A DNA stretch of 64,000 bases from an uncultured Eubacteriales bacterium (GCA_900540805.1 UQHL01000014.1:1-64000), one strand, 5' to 3'; shown: positions 52,436-61,949, counted from the first letter of the stretch. The notes: generated by a model from the letters alone, not told the origin. A program made the numbers and translations.

Positions 52436-53152
52436 TTATCCCGCTTCTCCGAGATAGGCCTTTTTGACGCTTTCGTTGGTCAAAAGCTCCCTGCCCGTAC
52501 CTTCGAGAATGATATTTCCCGTCTCCAGCACATACGCCCTGTTTGCGACGGAAAGCGCCTTCTTCGCGTTCTGTTCCACCAGCAAGACGGTGATCCCGCT
52601 GTCGTTTATCTTTTTTATCATGTCGAAAATCTGATTTACATAGAGCGGGGAAAGCCCCATGCTCGGTTCGTCCAGAAGCAGCAGCTTCGGATGCGCCATC
52701 ATCGCCCGCGCCACGGCCAGCATCTGTTGTTCTCCGCCCGAAAGCGTACCCGCGACTTGGTTTTCCCTCTCCTTGAGAATGGGAAAAAGGGAATACATCT
52801 CCTCGCGGGTGCGCGCCGTTTCCGTTTTATCTTTTCGCGTAAACGCGCCCAACGTAAGATTTTCCTTCACCTTAAGCTCCTGAAAAATCCTTCGGCCTTC
52901 GGGAACCTGACTCATGCCCAGCTGCACGATCTTATGCGCGGGATATTTCGTAATATCCGTCCCTGCAAACTCTATTTTGCCCGCCTCGGAGGAAATCAGC
53001 CGCGCGATCGCGTGCATGGTGGTTGTCTTACCCGCGCCGTTCGCGCCGATCAGCGCGACGATCTCACCTTCCTCGACGTGAAAGGAAATTCCTTTGATTG
53101 CTTTGATAAGTCCGTAAGAAACCTCGAGGTTTTCGACGTTGAGTATTGCCAT
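52436..53152 (-). CDS. livF: Branched-chain amino acid ABC transporter ATPase LivF
   Basis: 238 residues from the ATG at 53152; GGAGG within the end of livG serves as its ribosome site. Walker A GANGAGKTT, signature LSGGEQQMLAVARA, Walker B LLLLDEPSMGLSP. It is the last gene of the liv operon; a GC-rich hairpin-forming 120-base gap separates it from the Re-citrate synthase. Confidence 0.95.
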   Translation of the reverse strand: MAILNVENLEVSYGLIKAIKGISFHVEEGEIVALIGANGAGKTTTMHAIARLISSEAGKIEFAGTDITKYPAHKIVQLGMSQVPEGRRIFQELKVKENLTLGAFTRKDKTETARTREEMYSLFPILKERENQVAGTLSGGEQQMLAVARAMMAHPKLLLLDEPSMGLSPLYVNQIFDMIKKINDSGITVLLVEQNAKKALSVANRAYVLETGNIILEGTGRELLTNESVKKAYLGEAG

Positions 53153-53153
53153 T

Positions 53154-53927
53154 TTATTCACCTCCGAGATATGCTTTCACCACTTCGGGATCGTTCAGCA
53201 CTGCCTTGGTATCCCCCTGCGCCAGCGTCTGGCCGAAATTCAGCACCGTCAGCTCGTCGCAGATGCCCGAAACCAGCTTCATATCGTGCTCGATCAGCAG
53301 GATCGTCAGGCCCATTTCGTCGCGCAGCAGGCGGATCGTATCCATCAGCTCCCGCGTCTCGTTGGGGTTCATGCCCGCCGCGGGTTCGTCCAAGAGCAGA
53401 ATTTTCGGGTTAGAGGCAAGCGCCCTCGCAATCTCCAGCTTCCGCTGCTTCCCGTAGGGGAGGTTGGACGCAAGATGATTGCGTTCCTTTTCCAGATCGA
53501 ACACCCGCAGCAGCTCCTTCGCCCTGTCCCGCATCGCTTTTTCCACGCGGAAATGCTTGGGGAGCCGAAATACGCTCTCAAAAAAATTACAGCGGTATTC
53601 CTTTTGATTGTGCATGCCTACCAATACGTTTCTGATCACGCTCATGTTATTAAACAGGCGGATATTCTGAAAGGTACGGGCCATTCCCTTGCGATTGATT
53701 TGAATCGCGGAAAGCCCCGTGATGTCCTCTCCGCACAGCCCGATGGTGCCCGACGTCGGCTTATAAACGCCCGTCAGCATATTGAAGGCCGTCGTTTTTC
53801 CCGCTCCGTTCGGGCCGATCAGGCCGTAAATCTGCTTCTCTTCGATGCGGATATTCAAGTTTTCCACCGCCTTCAGCCCGCCGAAGGCAATTCCGAGATT
53901 TTTCGTTTCCAATACGATTTCCGACAT
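53154..53927 (-). CDS. livG: Branched-chain amino acid ABC transporter ATPase LivG
   Basis: 257 residues. Walker A GPNGAGKTTAFN (near 37), Walker B ILLLDEPAAGMNP (near 172); the signature motif region has the shortened YGKQRKLEIARAL form typical of LivG. It starts directly after livM. Confidence 0.95.
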   Translation of the reverse strand: MSEIVLETKNLGIAFGGLKAVENLNIRIEEKQIYGLIGPNGAGKTTAFNMLTGVYKPTSGTIGLCGEDITGLSAIQINRKGMARTFQNIRLFNNMSVIRNVLVGMHNQKEYRCNFFESVFRLPKHFRVEKAMRDRAKELLRVFDLEKERNHLASNLPYGKQRKLEIARALASNPKILLLDEPAAGMNPNETRELMDTIRLLRDEMGLTILLIEHDMKLVSGICDELTVLNFGQTLAQGDTKAVLNDPEVVKAYLGGE

Positions 53928-55124
53928 TTACTTGTCCTCCGCGCCGAGATCGGTCGGCTCTTCACTTTCGCGCCGCAAATCGACGGACAAAATCTCGTTC
54001 ATTTCAATCTTGGTCGGGATTTCGCTCCAGTCGGCAGGATCATCGACGATTTCTTCCTCCGGGCGTTCGGGGTTCTTTTTCCTTATCCTGGCGATCAACT
54101 TGCGAAGCCCCGCGGAAAGGAAGCTGCCCAGCGTCTTGAAGCTGAAACGGTTGCGGAACTTTTTAAGCGCGGGCGCGTTGTTGACGATGACGATGGAAAT
54201 GAGGATCAGCGCGTAAATGATATTGCGCATCGCCGAAAGATTGCTCGGCAAAACCAGCGATAATTCCACGTCGAGGTAGGTAAGCGCGGCCGCGGCGACG
54301 ATCGAGCCGTTGAGGCTTCCCAAACCGCCCAAAACCACCATGACCAGCATTTGTATAGAATAATTGTACGAAAACGCGCCGGACTTGATCGGCGTAACGC
54401 CGTGGCCGTACAAAACGCCCGCCACGCCCGCGAAAAACGCCGCGACAACGAATACCAACAGTTTATAATACGTCACGTTGATGCCCGAAGCGCGCGCGGC
54501 AATCTCGTTGTCGCGGATCGCGGTAATCGCCCGGCCGTGCTTGCTGCGGATAAAGTTTTGCACAATAAACAGCATGAAAATCAATACGACGAAAGAGACG
54601 ACAAACAGCGAGTCGGAATAGGTTTTCACCGACAGCCCCTGCGGCCCTCCAAACGCCTTTTCCAGCGGCTGGGAGCTCAACACCGTCCGAATGATTTCCC
54701 CGAACGCCAGCGTGACGATCGCCAAATAATCCCCTTTCAGCCGAAGCGCGGGAAGCCCGATAATCAGCCCGAACACAGCTGCAACCGCGCCGCCGACTAT
54801 CAGGGAAAGAATCAGCGTAACGAGGGGAACGGGAATAAATTTCCCCAGCAGGCTGCCCGCGTAACAGCCGATGATTGCACCGACGTACATAAAGCCCGCG
54901 TGACCGAGGGATAATTCTCCCAAAAAGCCCACGACGAGATTGAGCGATACCGCCAGAATGATGCTGTAAGCGATCTGATGGAGCAAACGCGCCGACGAAC
55001 GTTTCATATTGCCCGTATAATACAGCACCGCAAACAGGACGAGCAGGACGCCGAGGATAAGAAAACACATATAGTTTTTCGGCTTCAATACGATCTTTCT
55101 TTTCGTTAACGTTTTTTCCGTCAT
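53928..55124 (-). CDS. livM: Branched-chain amino acid ABC transporter permease LivM
   Basis: 398 residues: about nine or ten transmembrane helices (from about 15 to 320) and the EAA-like loop GRAITAIRDNEIAARASGIN. A charged, cytoplasmic C-terminal tail of about 65 residues (rich in Glu/Arg) is longer than usual. It starts one base after the livH stop. Confidence 0.94.
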   Translation of the reverse strand: MTEKTLTKRKIVLKPKNYMCFLILGVLLVLFAVLYYTGNMKRSSARLLHQIAYSIILAVSLNLVVGFLGELSLGHAGFMYVGAIIGCYAGSLLGKFIPVPLVTLILSLIVGGAVAAVFGLIIGLPALRLKGDYLAIVTLAFGEIIRTVLSSQPLEKAFGGPQGLSVKTYSDSLFVVSFVVLIFMLFIVQNFIRSKHGRAITAIRDNEIAARASGINVTYYKLLVFVVAAFFAGVAGVLYGHGVTPIKSGAFSYNYSIQMLVMVVLGGLGSLNGSIVAAAALTYLDVELSLVLPSNLSAMRNIIYALILISIVIVNNAPALKKFRNRFSFKTLGSFLSAGLRKLIARIRKKNPERPEEEIVDDPADWSEIPTKIEMNEILSVDLRRESEEPTDLGAEDK

Positions 55125-55125
55125 A

Positions 55126-56007
55126 TCACACCTTCTCGCTGCGTTTTACGCCCAGCAGCCCCGTCGGCTTCACCAGAAGAATGAGAATGAGTATCCCGAA
55201 TTCGATCGCGGTCGTAAAGGGACTCAACGGCGTGGCAAGGCACAATTTTTCCACCAATCCCAGCAGGATACCGCCCAGCATAGCGCCGGGGATAGAACCG
55301 ATGCCTCCGATAACGGCCGCGGTAAACGCCATGATGCCGGGAAGCGCGCCCGTCGTAGGCGTGACTGCGGGGATTTGCATGAGATAAAACATACCGGCCA
55401 CGGCGGCGAGCGCAGAACCGATGATAAAGGTGAGAGAAATCAAGCGATTGGCGTTGATGCCCATCAGCTGAGCCGCGCCGCGGTCCTCGGAAAGAGCGAG
55501 CATGGCCTGCCCCGTGCGGGTCTTTTTGATGAAAAGCGTCAGCCCCACCATTAAGGCTACGCCCACAATCAGGGTAAAAATTGTAGAATACGTAATCGTC
55601 AGTCCGCCCAACGCGAAGCTGGCCTTGCCGTTTATTGCAATCGCTACGTTGACGTTTTTTGTCCCCGCGCCAAAAGCGACCTGCGCGACCCCTTGCAGAA
55701 AATAACTGACGCCGATAGCCGTCAGAAGCACCGCGAGCGGCGACGCACCGCGCAAAGGCTTATAAGCTATTTTTTCCACGGCAAAACCGAGCAGGGCGCA
55801 CACCGCTACCGCGAAGAAAAACGCGGCGATCGGCATGTTCCACCATCCCAAAAAGACAAAAACGGAATAAGCCCCCACCATGATGATATCGCCGTGCGCA
55901 AAGTTCAGCATTTTGGCGATTCCGTACACCATGGTGTATCCCAGCGCGATCAGCGCGTAGATACTGCCGAGGCTCAACCCGTTGATGAGGGCACTGACTA
56001 TATTCAT
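55126..56007 (-). CDS. livH: Branched-chain amino acid ABC transporter permease LivH
   Basis: 293 residues, eight or so transmembrane helices. N-terminal NGLSLGSIYALIALGYTMVYG and the loop ALSEDRGAAQLMGIN are family hallmarks. Located 121 bases after livK. Confidence 0.95.
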   Translation of the reverse strand: MNIVSALINGLSLGSIYALIALGYTMVYGIAKMLNFAHGDIIMVGAYSVFVFLGWWNMPIAAFFFAVAVCALLGFAVEKIAYKPLRGASPLAVLLTAIGVSYFLQGVAQVAFGAGTKNVNVAIAINGKASFALGGLTITYSTIFTLIVGVALMVGLTLFIKKTRTGQAMLALSEDRGAAQLMGINANRLISLTFIIGSALAAVAGMFYLMQIPAVTPTTGALPGIMAFTAAVIGGIGSIPGAMLGGILLGLVEKLCLATPLSPFTTAIEFGILILILLVKPTGLLGVKRSEKV

Positions 56008-56128
56008 AATATCTCCTATATTCTTCCCATAAACGCCGATAACGGCGCAATTTTATAAAAGTAAGCTTTTCAAAAGCGGAAGCGGGAAAAGGACTCTTTT
56101 TTCGAGCCTTTTCCTCGCCGTTGCCTCG

Positions 56129-57271
56129 TCAGGAGAGCTTGACGATAACCGGTTCTTTTGCAGGCGCGCCCGAAGCGTCCCAGGTCATGCCGCCCGTGGT
56201 GCCCGTAAAGCTGAAATCGTCCGCACTGATCGTCGTCTTTAATATCTCGCAAAGGTCGCTGGCAGAAATTTTTACGTCCTTGACGTCCGCCTTTTTCATT
56301 GCTTCGTAAAGTACATACACCGCGTCGTAACCGTCCGCAGCGAATTGATCGGGCGTCACCTTATAGGCTTCTTTATAAGCCGCGACGAAGTTCTTGGTTT
56401 TTTCGTCCTGCGCTTCCGCGTCGAACGGGGTCATATAGGAAACCTCGCCTTCAATATCGGCTATTTTATTATCGACCTCAAGCAACGCCTTCAGTCCGTC
56501 AAGGCCGTCGCAGCCGAAGAAATCGGGCTGGTAGCTCTGCTTTACCGCTTCTCGGATAATCAGATTCGCCTGCGTGTAATAGATAGGCAGATACACCACC
56601 TCGCAGCCCGCGTTTTTCAGATCGGAGACCTGCTGGGAGAAATCGACGGCGGTTTCGGACGTAAAAGATTTTTCCGTCACGGCGATTCTTTCTTTCGTCT
56701 TGACCTGTTCCTTAAAGCTCGCATAAATTCCGCTGGAATACGTATCGCTCGAATCGTAAATCACGCCGATTTTGGTATAGCTTTCCGCCAGCGTATCGGC
56801 GGAAATAATTCCCTGGTCGGGATCTCCGAAGCAAATGCGGTAGGCATTGTCGTCCTGTATAGCCTTCGCCGAGGAGGCGGAAGGCGTCATGAAGAACATA
56901 TTATCTTTCTTCGCTTCGTTTGCAAAAGCCTCACAAGCGCCGGAGGTCACCGACCCCAGCGAAACCTGCATCCCCGCCTCATAAAGCGCGGTATAGCCGT
57001 TTGCCGCTTTTGTAGCGTCGGCCTCATCGTCCTTCATATCGAAATAAAACTCGTATCCGTTAAGTCCGCCCGCCGCGTTGATCTCCTTCACGGCAAGCTC
57101 GGCGCCCTGCTTGACGGAAATTCCGTAGCTGGAAGTGTCTCCCGTCAGGGGACCCGTGGCGCCGATAAAAAATTTGTTCTCGGCGGGATTTTTGCCGCAG
57201 GAAGCGAAGGCGGCCACGCTCATCGCGGCGGCCATTGCTGCGCACATAGCTTTGATTGCTGTCTTTTTCAT
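56129..57271 (-). CDS. livK: Branched-chain amino acid ABC transporter substrate-binding lipoprotein LivK
   Basis: 380 residues. A lipoprotein signal ends AFASC (Cys25), so the protein is tethered to the outer face of the membrane. The type I periplasmic-binding fold follows (GATGPLTGDTSSYG near 38-51). AGGAGAT precedes the ATG. A 13-bp hairpin lies about 50 bases upstream, within a 340-nt leader that also carries a short Leu/Ile/Val-rich frame. Confidence 0.94.
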   Translation of the reverse strand: MKKTAIKAMCAAMAAAMSVAAFASCGKNPAENKFFIGATGPLTGDTSSYGISVKQGAELAVKEINAAGGLNGYEFYFDMKDDEADATKAANGYTALYEAGMQVSLGSVTSGACEAFANEAKKDNMFFMTPSASSAKAIQDDNAYRICFGDPDQGIISADTLAESYTKIGVIYDSSDTYSSGIYASFKEQVKTKERIAVTEKSFTSETAVDFSQQVSDLKNAGCEVVYLPIYYTQANLIIREAVKQSYQPDFFGCDGLDGLKALLEVDNKIADIEGEVSYMTPFDAEAQDEKTKNFVAAYKEAYKVTPDQFAADGYDAVYVLYEAMKKADVKDVKISASDLCEILKTTISADDFSFTGTTGGMTWDASGAPAKEPVIVKLS

Positions 57272-57319
57272 GATTTTATATCTCCTAAAATTTTTTATAC
57301 TTGTGGCAAATATAACAAT

Positions 57320-57358
57320 AAAGGGATCGTTGTATTTTTATCCTGCAACAATCCCTTT
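57320..57358 (-). promoter_or_regulatory. Strong hairpin in the livK leader
   Basis: On the minus strand AAAGGGATTGTTG (57358-57346) pairs over 13 bp (one T-G) with CAACGATCCCTTT (57332-57320). Downstream ATTGTTATATTT is only moderately T-rich, so it may be an attenuator, a processing or stability element, or a ligand-sensing stem. Confidence 0.6.
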
Positions 57359-57440
57359 ACCGATGGAAAAAATATATGGAATACATCGGAACTCGTCGTC
57401 CTCGACGTTTCCTTATGCTTCGGCGTTCCGTCAAATGCTT

Positions 57441-57551
57441 TCAATTGACGCTTAGTCGAAAAAACCGCCTTATATTCTTTCCGTCAGCTTCTACGTCGGG
57501 TAGTATCCATACCGTAATCGACAGCAAAAGCTTTTTGCCATATACTTTCAT
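57441..57551 (-). CDS. Possible leader peptide (36 codons) ahead of livK
   Basis: ATG at 57551 with AAAGGA upstream, stop at 57441. Residues 8-18 read LLLSITVWILP, so most codons here are Leu, Ile or Val, the substrates of the downstream transporter. Hairpins (CGTCG/CGACG nested in GGAAC/GTTCC, and the 13-bp stem) follow before livK. A translational attenuator is plausible; a chance frame cannot be excluded. Confidence 0.4.
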   Translation of the reverse strand: MKVYGKKLLLSITVWILPDVEADGKNIRRFFRLSVN

Positions 57552-57615
57552 TTCTATTTTCCTTTGAAATCCGTTTTATTTTGGAGAACGTCTGTCCTTG
57601 AAATTATTTCTTATT

Positions 57616-57644
57616 ATTATACTATACATTATTTCAAAACACAA
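57616..57644 (-). promoter_or_regulatory. Promoter of the liv operon leader
   Basis: Minus strand TTGTGT (57644-57639), 17-base spacer, TATAAT (57621-57616), followed by an AT-rich start region and the short leader frame. Confidence 0.6.
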
Positions 57645-57987
57645 GCGTTTGAAAGAAAGTTTTCCAATATTATCTATAAGAATTATTTATATATAAATCG
57701 TATGTATCGATTTAAGTTATATCTATTATCCATTTGTCCGATTGATTGTCGTCTTTTATGCGTTGCTTTTTGCCAAGCATTAGCGCCGTTTATTCTCGCC
57801 GCAAAAATTTACTTTAATATAGATTATACATTTATACCGTATAACAAGAAGCGACGAAATATATTTTCAAAATTTTCCGCTCCGCATAAAATGTTTTTGA
57901 AAACTTTTCAAAAATTCAATATGTTGAAAGGTTTTGAAGCGTTAAAATAATACAATTTAAGGGAAGATTTTACATAGGAGTATTTTT
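57645..57987. other. AT-rich intergenic stretch
   Basis: About 340 bases of AT-rich DNA between the liv promoter and the small HTH gene. Plus-strand open frames are present but have poor amino-acid composition and no ribosome site. I see no RNA gene. Confidence 0.5.
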
Positions 57988-58275
57988 ATGGAACTTAATC
58001 AAGCCGTTTCGCAACGCATCAAGAAGCTTCTCAGCGCCCGCGACTTTACGCAATATACACTTTTTGAATACAGCGGCGTTCCCTGTTCCACGATTTCCAT
58101 GATCTGTTCGTGCAAAGTGAAGGACGTCCGCATGGGAACGCTTTTGAATCTCTGTCGCGGATTGAATATTTCTCTCACGGATTTTTTCGACGACGCGCTG
58201 TTTTCCTTCGAAAATCTTTCCGACGGAAACCCCGAGACGGATAAGGAAAAATATTCGGACGAATCCGTCTCTTAA
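57988..58275 (+). CDS. Small XRE-family HTH protein
   Basis: 95 residues, of which about 5-65 form the HTH (FTQYTLFEYSGVPCSTISMI). The tail is acidic. TAGGAGT precedes the ATG. It stands alone on the plus strand between the liv leader and a convergent membrane gene; target unknown. Confidence 0.85.
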   Translation: MELNQAVSQRIKKLLSARDFTQYTLFEYSGVPCSTISMICSCKVKDVRMGTLLNLCRGLNISLTDFFDDALFSFENLSDGNPETDKEKYSDESVS

Positions 58276-58301
58276 AGGGGTAAAACGAAAATACGGAACA
58301 A

Positions 58302-58334
58302 CGGCGGGCCCTTTTGCAAAGCCCGCCGCTTTTT
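58302..58334 (+). terminator. Terminator after the small HTH gene
   Basis: CGGCGGGC / GCCCGCCG 8-bp stem followed by CTTTTTG. Confidence 0.85.
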
Positions 58335-58336
58335 GT

Positions 58337-59143
58337 TTACGATTGATTTCCGTCCCGTGTATTTTCTTGCGAAGCAGTTTCTTTCGTCGGCGTTTTCTGA
58401 GCGGCCGGCTTTTTTCGTTTCCGCTTCGGAGAATAGACTCCGTTTCGGAAGTTTTCCATATATTTCTCAAACGACTGTTTGATCGCTTCCGCAGACGCCT
58501 TAAACGGGTTGAGGAAACTGCTTTTGAGCTTTTCCGTATCCAGATAATTGCGGAGCGTCAGCTTCAATTCCTCGTATCTGACGGCGATGCGGTTTTCCTT
58601 TGCAAATCTCCTGATCTTGGCGGAAAGCTTCAACGTCGAGGCGAGATCCCAGAAAAACAGCCCGAAAAAGATACCCACAAAAAAGGAATAATAGATATTG
58701 TTGGTAAACCAGCTGACCGCGCGATAGACGAAAGGATCAAGCAAAAATACGTAAGCCCCGCCGATTATCGTCCAGAAAAGCGAAAACAGCGGACAGATGA
58801 TCCCCTGAATATTGCCCGGACGCGCGGAATAGTCCCAAAGCTTGATCCCCATGCCCTTGATAAAAATAAGGCCGGCGATATATTCGATCAGCGTCATTAC
58901 CGCGCAAATAATCGCTAAAAGCACGACGTAGCGCACCCATACGGGCGAAATTCCGCCGAGCGGAATACGGGCAATGAGAAAGAGTAATACCAGCCCGCAG
59001 CCATATAAAGGCAGATACGGCCCGTGCAAAAATCCCGGATTAATCCATTTTTTACTGTTCAGGCGACGAAATATCAGCTCGATTACCCAGCCGCAGAACG
59101 CGCCGACCGCAAACAGGAAGGTCAGCGTCAAGAAAAATTCCAT
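58337..59143 (-). CDS. CmpB-family putative ABC transporter permease
   Basis: 268 residues with about five transmembrane helices (from 4 to 175). Family motifs: CGWVIELIFRR near the N-terminus and NPGFLHGPYLPLYG near 35-48. The C-terminal 90 residues are cytoplasmic and basic. The family is annotated as ABC permease but its transport role is unproven. It follows purH by 43 bases on the same strand. Confidence 0.88.
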   Translation of the reverse strand: MEFFLTLTFLFAVGAFCGWVIELIFRRLNSKKWINPGFLHGPYLPLYGCGLVLLFLIARIPLGGISPVWVRYVVLLAIICAVMTLIEYIAGLIFIKGMGIKLWDYSARPGNIQGIICPLFSLFWTIIGGAYVFLLDPFVYRAVSWFTNNIYYSFFVGIFFGLFFWDLASTLKLSAKIRRFAKENRIAVRYEELKLTLRNYLDTEKLKSSFLNPFKASAEAIKQSFEKYMENFRNGVYSPKRKRKKPAAQKTPTKETASQENTRDGNQS

Positions 59144-59186
59144 GTCTCGTTTCTCCTTATCGGCGGAGCAGAGCCTTTATAGCGGC

Positions 59187-60731
59187 TCAATGCCGAAAAT
59201 GGCGCTGCCCGACGAAAATCATTGCTATCCCCGCCTCGTCGCACGCGTCGATAGACAACTGATCGCGGATACTTCCGCCCGGCTGAATGATGGCCGTGAT
59301 GCCCGCCTTGACGCATTCTTCCACACAGTCGGGGAAGGGGAAAAACGCATCGGAGGCCATGACGGATCCCCCGGCTTCCGCACCCGCATGCTCGATCGCC
59401 TGCCGCGCCGCCCAGATGCGGTTGGTCTGCCCCATGCCGATCCCCGTCGTACGGTCCTCTTTCCCGATGACGATCGCGTTGGATTTTGTGTATTTCACCA
59501 CTTTCCAGTTGAACAAAAGCGCTTTCATCTCTGCTTTGGTCGGCGCACGCTTGGTGACTGCCTTCACCTCCTCGTCGTTATAAAGGGTCTCGTCGTAGTC
59601 CTGGACGAGCAGGCCGCCATAGACCTTTTTCATGTCGTAGGCGCTCTTTTCGCGGCGGGCACGGATATCGGGAAGCTCCAGCAGACGAATGTTCTTTTTC
59701 GTTTCAAGTATAGCCAAAGCTTCGGGAGTATATCCCTCCGCAATGACGATTTCGATAAAGATTTTATTGATCTCCGCCGCCGTCTTTTCATCGACAATCC
59801 CGTTGATGGCGAGAATTCCGCCGAACACGGAGACGGGGTCGGATTCATACGCCTTGAGATAGGCTTCGTAAATCGTTTCCCCTATGCCTACGCCGCAGGG
59901 ATTGGCGTGCTTGCTCGCCACCACGCAGGGCTCGTCAAATTCCTTCACGAGCTCCAGCGCACCGTTTGCGTCGTTGATATTGTTATAGGAAAGTTCCTTT
60001 CCCCACAGCTGTTTGGCCTTGGAAAGAGAACCCGCGCGGATAAACGCCTCCGTGTAATAGGACGCGCCCTGATGAGGATTTTCGCCGTAACGCATATCCT
60101 GCGCTTTTTCATAGGCAAAGGTAACGCTGTCGGGGAAACGGATATCCAGCTGTTCCGCGAGGTAATTGGAGATCATGCTGTCATACGCGGCGGTATGCGC
60201 AAACACTTTATACTGAAGATATTTCTTCGTTTCGAGAGAGACGCCGCCCGACTCCAGCTCCGCAAGTACCTTTTCGTAATCCTTGGGATCGACGACCACC
60301 GCCACGTCCTGATAATTTTTTGCCGCCGCACGGATCATGGTGGGCCCGCCGATGTCGATATTCTCCACCGCGTCCGCAAACGAAACGCCGGGCCGCGAAA
60401 TCGTCGCCTTGAAGGGATACAGATTGACGACCACGATATCAATCGTATTAATCCCCAGCTTTTCCAGCTGCGACATATGCTCGGAATTGGAGCGCATCGC
60501 CAAAAGCCCCGCATGCACCGCAGGATGAAGGGTTTTTACTCTGCCGTCGAGACATTCGGGGAAGCCCGTGATATCGCTGATTCCGATCACGGAAAGCCCT
60601 GCGTCCGTCAGCGCCTTCGCCGTTCCGCCCGTCGAGATGATCTCATATCCGCACGCGCTCAGCCTGCGGCAGAAATCCACTACGCCCGTCTTGTCCGAAA
60701 CACTTACCAAAGCTCTTTTCTTCATTGTCAT
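59187..60731 (-). CDS. purH: Bifunctional AICAR transformylase/IMP cyclohydrolase
   Basis: 514 residues, full length. The N-terminal MGS-like cyclohydrolase domain (about 5-195; STGGTAKAL, KTLHPAVHAGLL) and the AICARFT domain (about 200-514; RYGENPHQGA, SKHANPCGVG, GQTNRIWA) end in GQRHFRH. Catalyses the last two steps of IMP synthesis. It is the only purine gene in the window. A second ATG two codons on is an alternative start. Confidence 0.97.
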   Translation of the reverse strand: MTMKKRALVSVSDKTGVVDFCRRLSACGYEIISTGGTAKALTDAGLSVIGISDITGFPECLDGRVKTLHPAVHAGLLAMRSNSEHMSQLEKLGINTIDIVVVNLYPFKATISRPGVSFADAVENIDIGGPTMIRAAAKNYQDVAVVVDPKDYEKVLAELESGGVSLETKKYLQYKVFAHTAAYDSMISNYLAEQLDIRFPDSVTFAYEKAQDMRYGENPHQGASYYTEAFIRAGSLSKAKQLWGKELSYNNINDANGALELVKEFDEPCVVASKHANPCGVGIGETIYEAYLKAYESDPVSVFGGILAINGIVDEKTAAEINKIFIEIVIAEGYTPEALAILETKKNIRLLELPDIRARREKSAYDMKKVYGGLLVQDYDETLYNDEEVKAVTKRAPTKAEMKALLFNWKVVKYTKSNAIVIGKEDRTTGIGMGQTNRIWAARQAIEHAGAEAGGSVMASDAFFPFPDCVEECVKAGITAIIQPGGSIRDQLSIDACDEAGIAMIFVGQRHFRH

Positions 60732-60782
60732 AATTTATATGTACCTCTTTTATTTTTTGCAAAAACGGAACATACTGAAAGT

Positions 60783-61082
60783 ATGCTTATCCTCTATTTG
60801 TTTTTCATCGCGTATATTCTCGCCGTCAACTTTTATTCCTTTCTCCTAATCAAAGGACTCAAGGACGAATGGACGGATGACCAGCCCAACAAAAGCTCCG
60901 ACGGACGGCTTGTCCTCACGGGGTTTCTCGGCGGGGCCATCACCATTTACGTTTGCATGTTTATTTTCAAATATCGTCTGAAAAGCCTTTTTCTGATGCT
61001 TCTAATGCCTCTGCTCGCCGTTTTCAACGTATATCTTTGGGTGATCGCCTTCCGCTCCGGTTTTACCTTTTTCGTCGCGTAA
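60783..61082 (+). CDS. Small membrane protein, DUF1294-like
   Basis: 99 residues with three hydrophobic helices (about 2-22, 42-62, 66-92) and a polar loop. The GGAITIYVCMF segment and layout resemble DUF1294 proteins, whose function is unknown. The ATG at 60783 is chosen because the much longer frame upstream is antisense to purH. It is divergent from purH and convergent with the HAD gene. The ribosome site is weak. Confidence 0.65.
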   Translation: MLILYLFFIAYILAVNFYSFLLIKGLKDEWTDDQPNKSSDGRLVLTGFLGGAITIYVCMFIFKYRLKSLFLMLLMPLLAVFNVYLWVIAFRSGFTFFVA

Positions 61083-61089
61083 AGGGATT

Positions 61090-61914
61090 TTAACCGCCGA
61101 ATACTGCGTTTTCGGCCAGCCATTTCGTCACGCCGTCTTCCTCGCAGTAGCCCACGGTCCCCGTCGCCTTTCGTTTCAGCCATTCGTCCGCGTTCATCAC
61201 CGCGTATTTTTCGTCGCAGACGTCAAACAGCTCCGAATCGTTGGCAGAGTCTCCGAAGCAGACAAGTTTTTCACAGCAAAGCAATTCCTTTAGCTTGAGG
61301 GCGGCATTTGCTTTCGTCGCGCCCCCGGGCAGTATCTCCAGCCAATACTCCTCGCGGTATGCCTCGGGATAAATGAGGCTGTAAAAGCCTTCTCTCTCCA
61401 ATGCGTCATGAATTTTTTTCATTAACGGATAATTTCCGTTACAGGCGAAAAAGTAGGCCTCGCCGCGCATAAGTCCGCTTTCCGTTTCGACGGGCGCCAT
61501 GCGTTTATCTCCCGAACGCCGCGCGAGATAGCGGCTTTGGCCTTCCGATTCCCTGCCCCGCACCCAGAGAATTTTATCCTCGCCGCTTTCGCGGGCATGG
61601 ACGACGGGCGACACTCCGAAGCTGCTGAGCCTTTCGACGAGCGCCTCTTTATCGTTTTTCCCGAAAGAAACGGAATACAAAGGCTCGCGGGAAACGGGAT
61701 CGAGAATCAACGCCCCGTTGTAAATGACGACGGGAAGCGTATGTTTGAGCCCCGCAACGGCGCGTTCGGCCGAGTCGAGCGACCTCGCCGTTGCGTATGT
61801 AAAAAGCAGTCCTCGCCCGATCAAAGCGTTCAAAATGCCGAGACTGTACTCGGAAATACGCTCGTTTCGGGTAATCAAGGTGCCGTCCAGATCGGATACA
61901 TAAAGAACTTTCAT
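61090..61914 (-). CDS. Cof-type HAD-IIB hydrolase
   Basis: 274 residues from the ATG at 61914 (GAGGTGA upstream). Motif I is VSDLDGTLI (near 6-14), the motif II region ATARS (near 42), and motif III/IV lies in GGATKANA and VCFGDSANDSELF (near 225-237). A cap of the C2B type lies between. Probably a sugar-phosphate or nucleotide phosphatase of unknown specificity. It is transcribed from a three-unit promoter array resembling that before rpiB. Confidence 0.93.
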   Translation of the reverse strand: MKVLYVSDLDGTLITRNERISEYSLGILNALIGRGLLFTYATARSLDSAERAVAGLKHTLPVVIYNGALILDPVSREPLYSVSFGKNDKEALVERLSSFGVSPVVHARESGEDKILWVRGRESEGQSRYLARRSGDKRMAPVETESGLMRGEAYFFACNGNYPLMKKIHDALEREGFYSLIYPEAYREEYWLEILPGGATKANAALKLKELLCCEKLVCFGDSANDSELFDVCDEKYAVMNADEWLKRKATGTVGYCEEDGVTKWLAENAVFGG

Positions 61915-61949
61915 ATTCACCTCGAAAAGCCTTACTTTTACCTTAATTT

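Noticed and set aside
50051..53413. An 1120-codon open frame on the plus strand
   Set aside because: Antisense to aconitase, Re-citrate synthase and livF; no domain or ribosome site.
57272..57560. T-box riboswitch ahead of livK
   Set aside because: The conserved T-box sequence and a specifier-loop arrangement were looked for and not seen.
57564..57950. 128-codon plus-strand frame in the liv upstream region
   Set aside because: AT-rich DNA, no ribosome site, Phe/Tyr/Lys-biased composition and overlap with the liv promoter.
58974..60780. Long plus-strand frame leading into the small membrane protein
   Set aside because: Antisense to purH; only the final 99 codons, beyond the purH start, look like a real protein.
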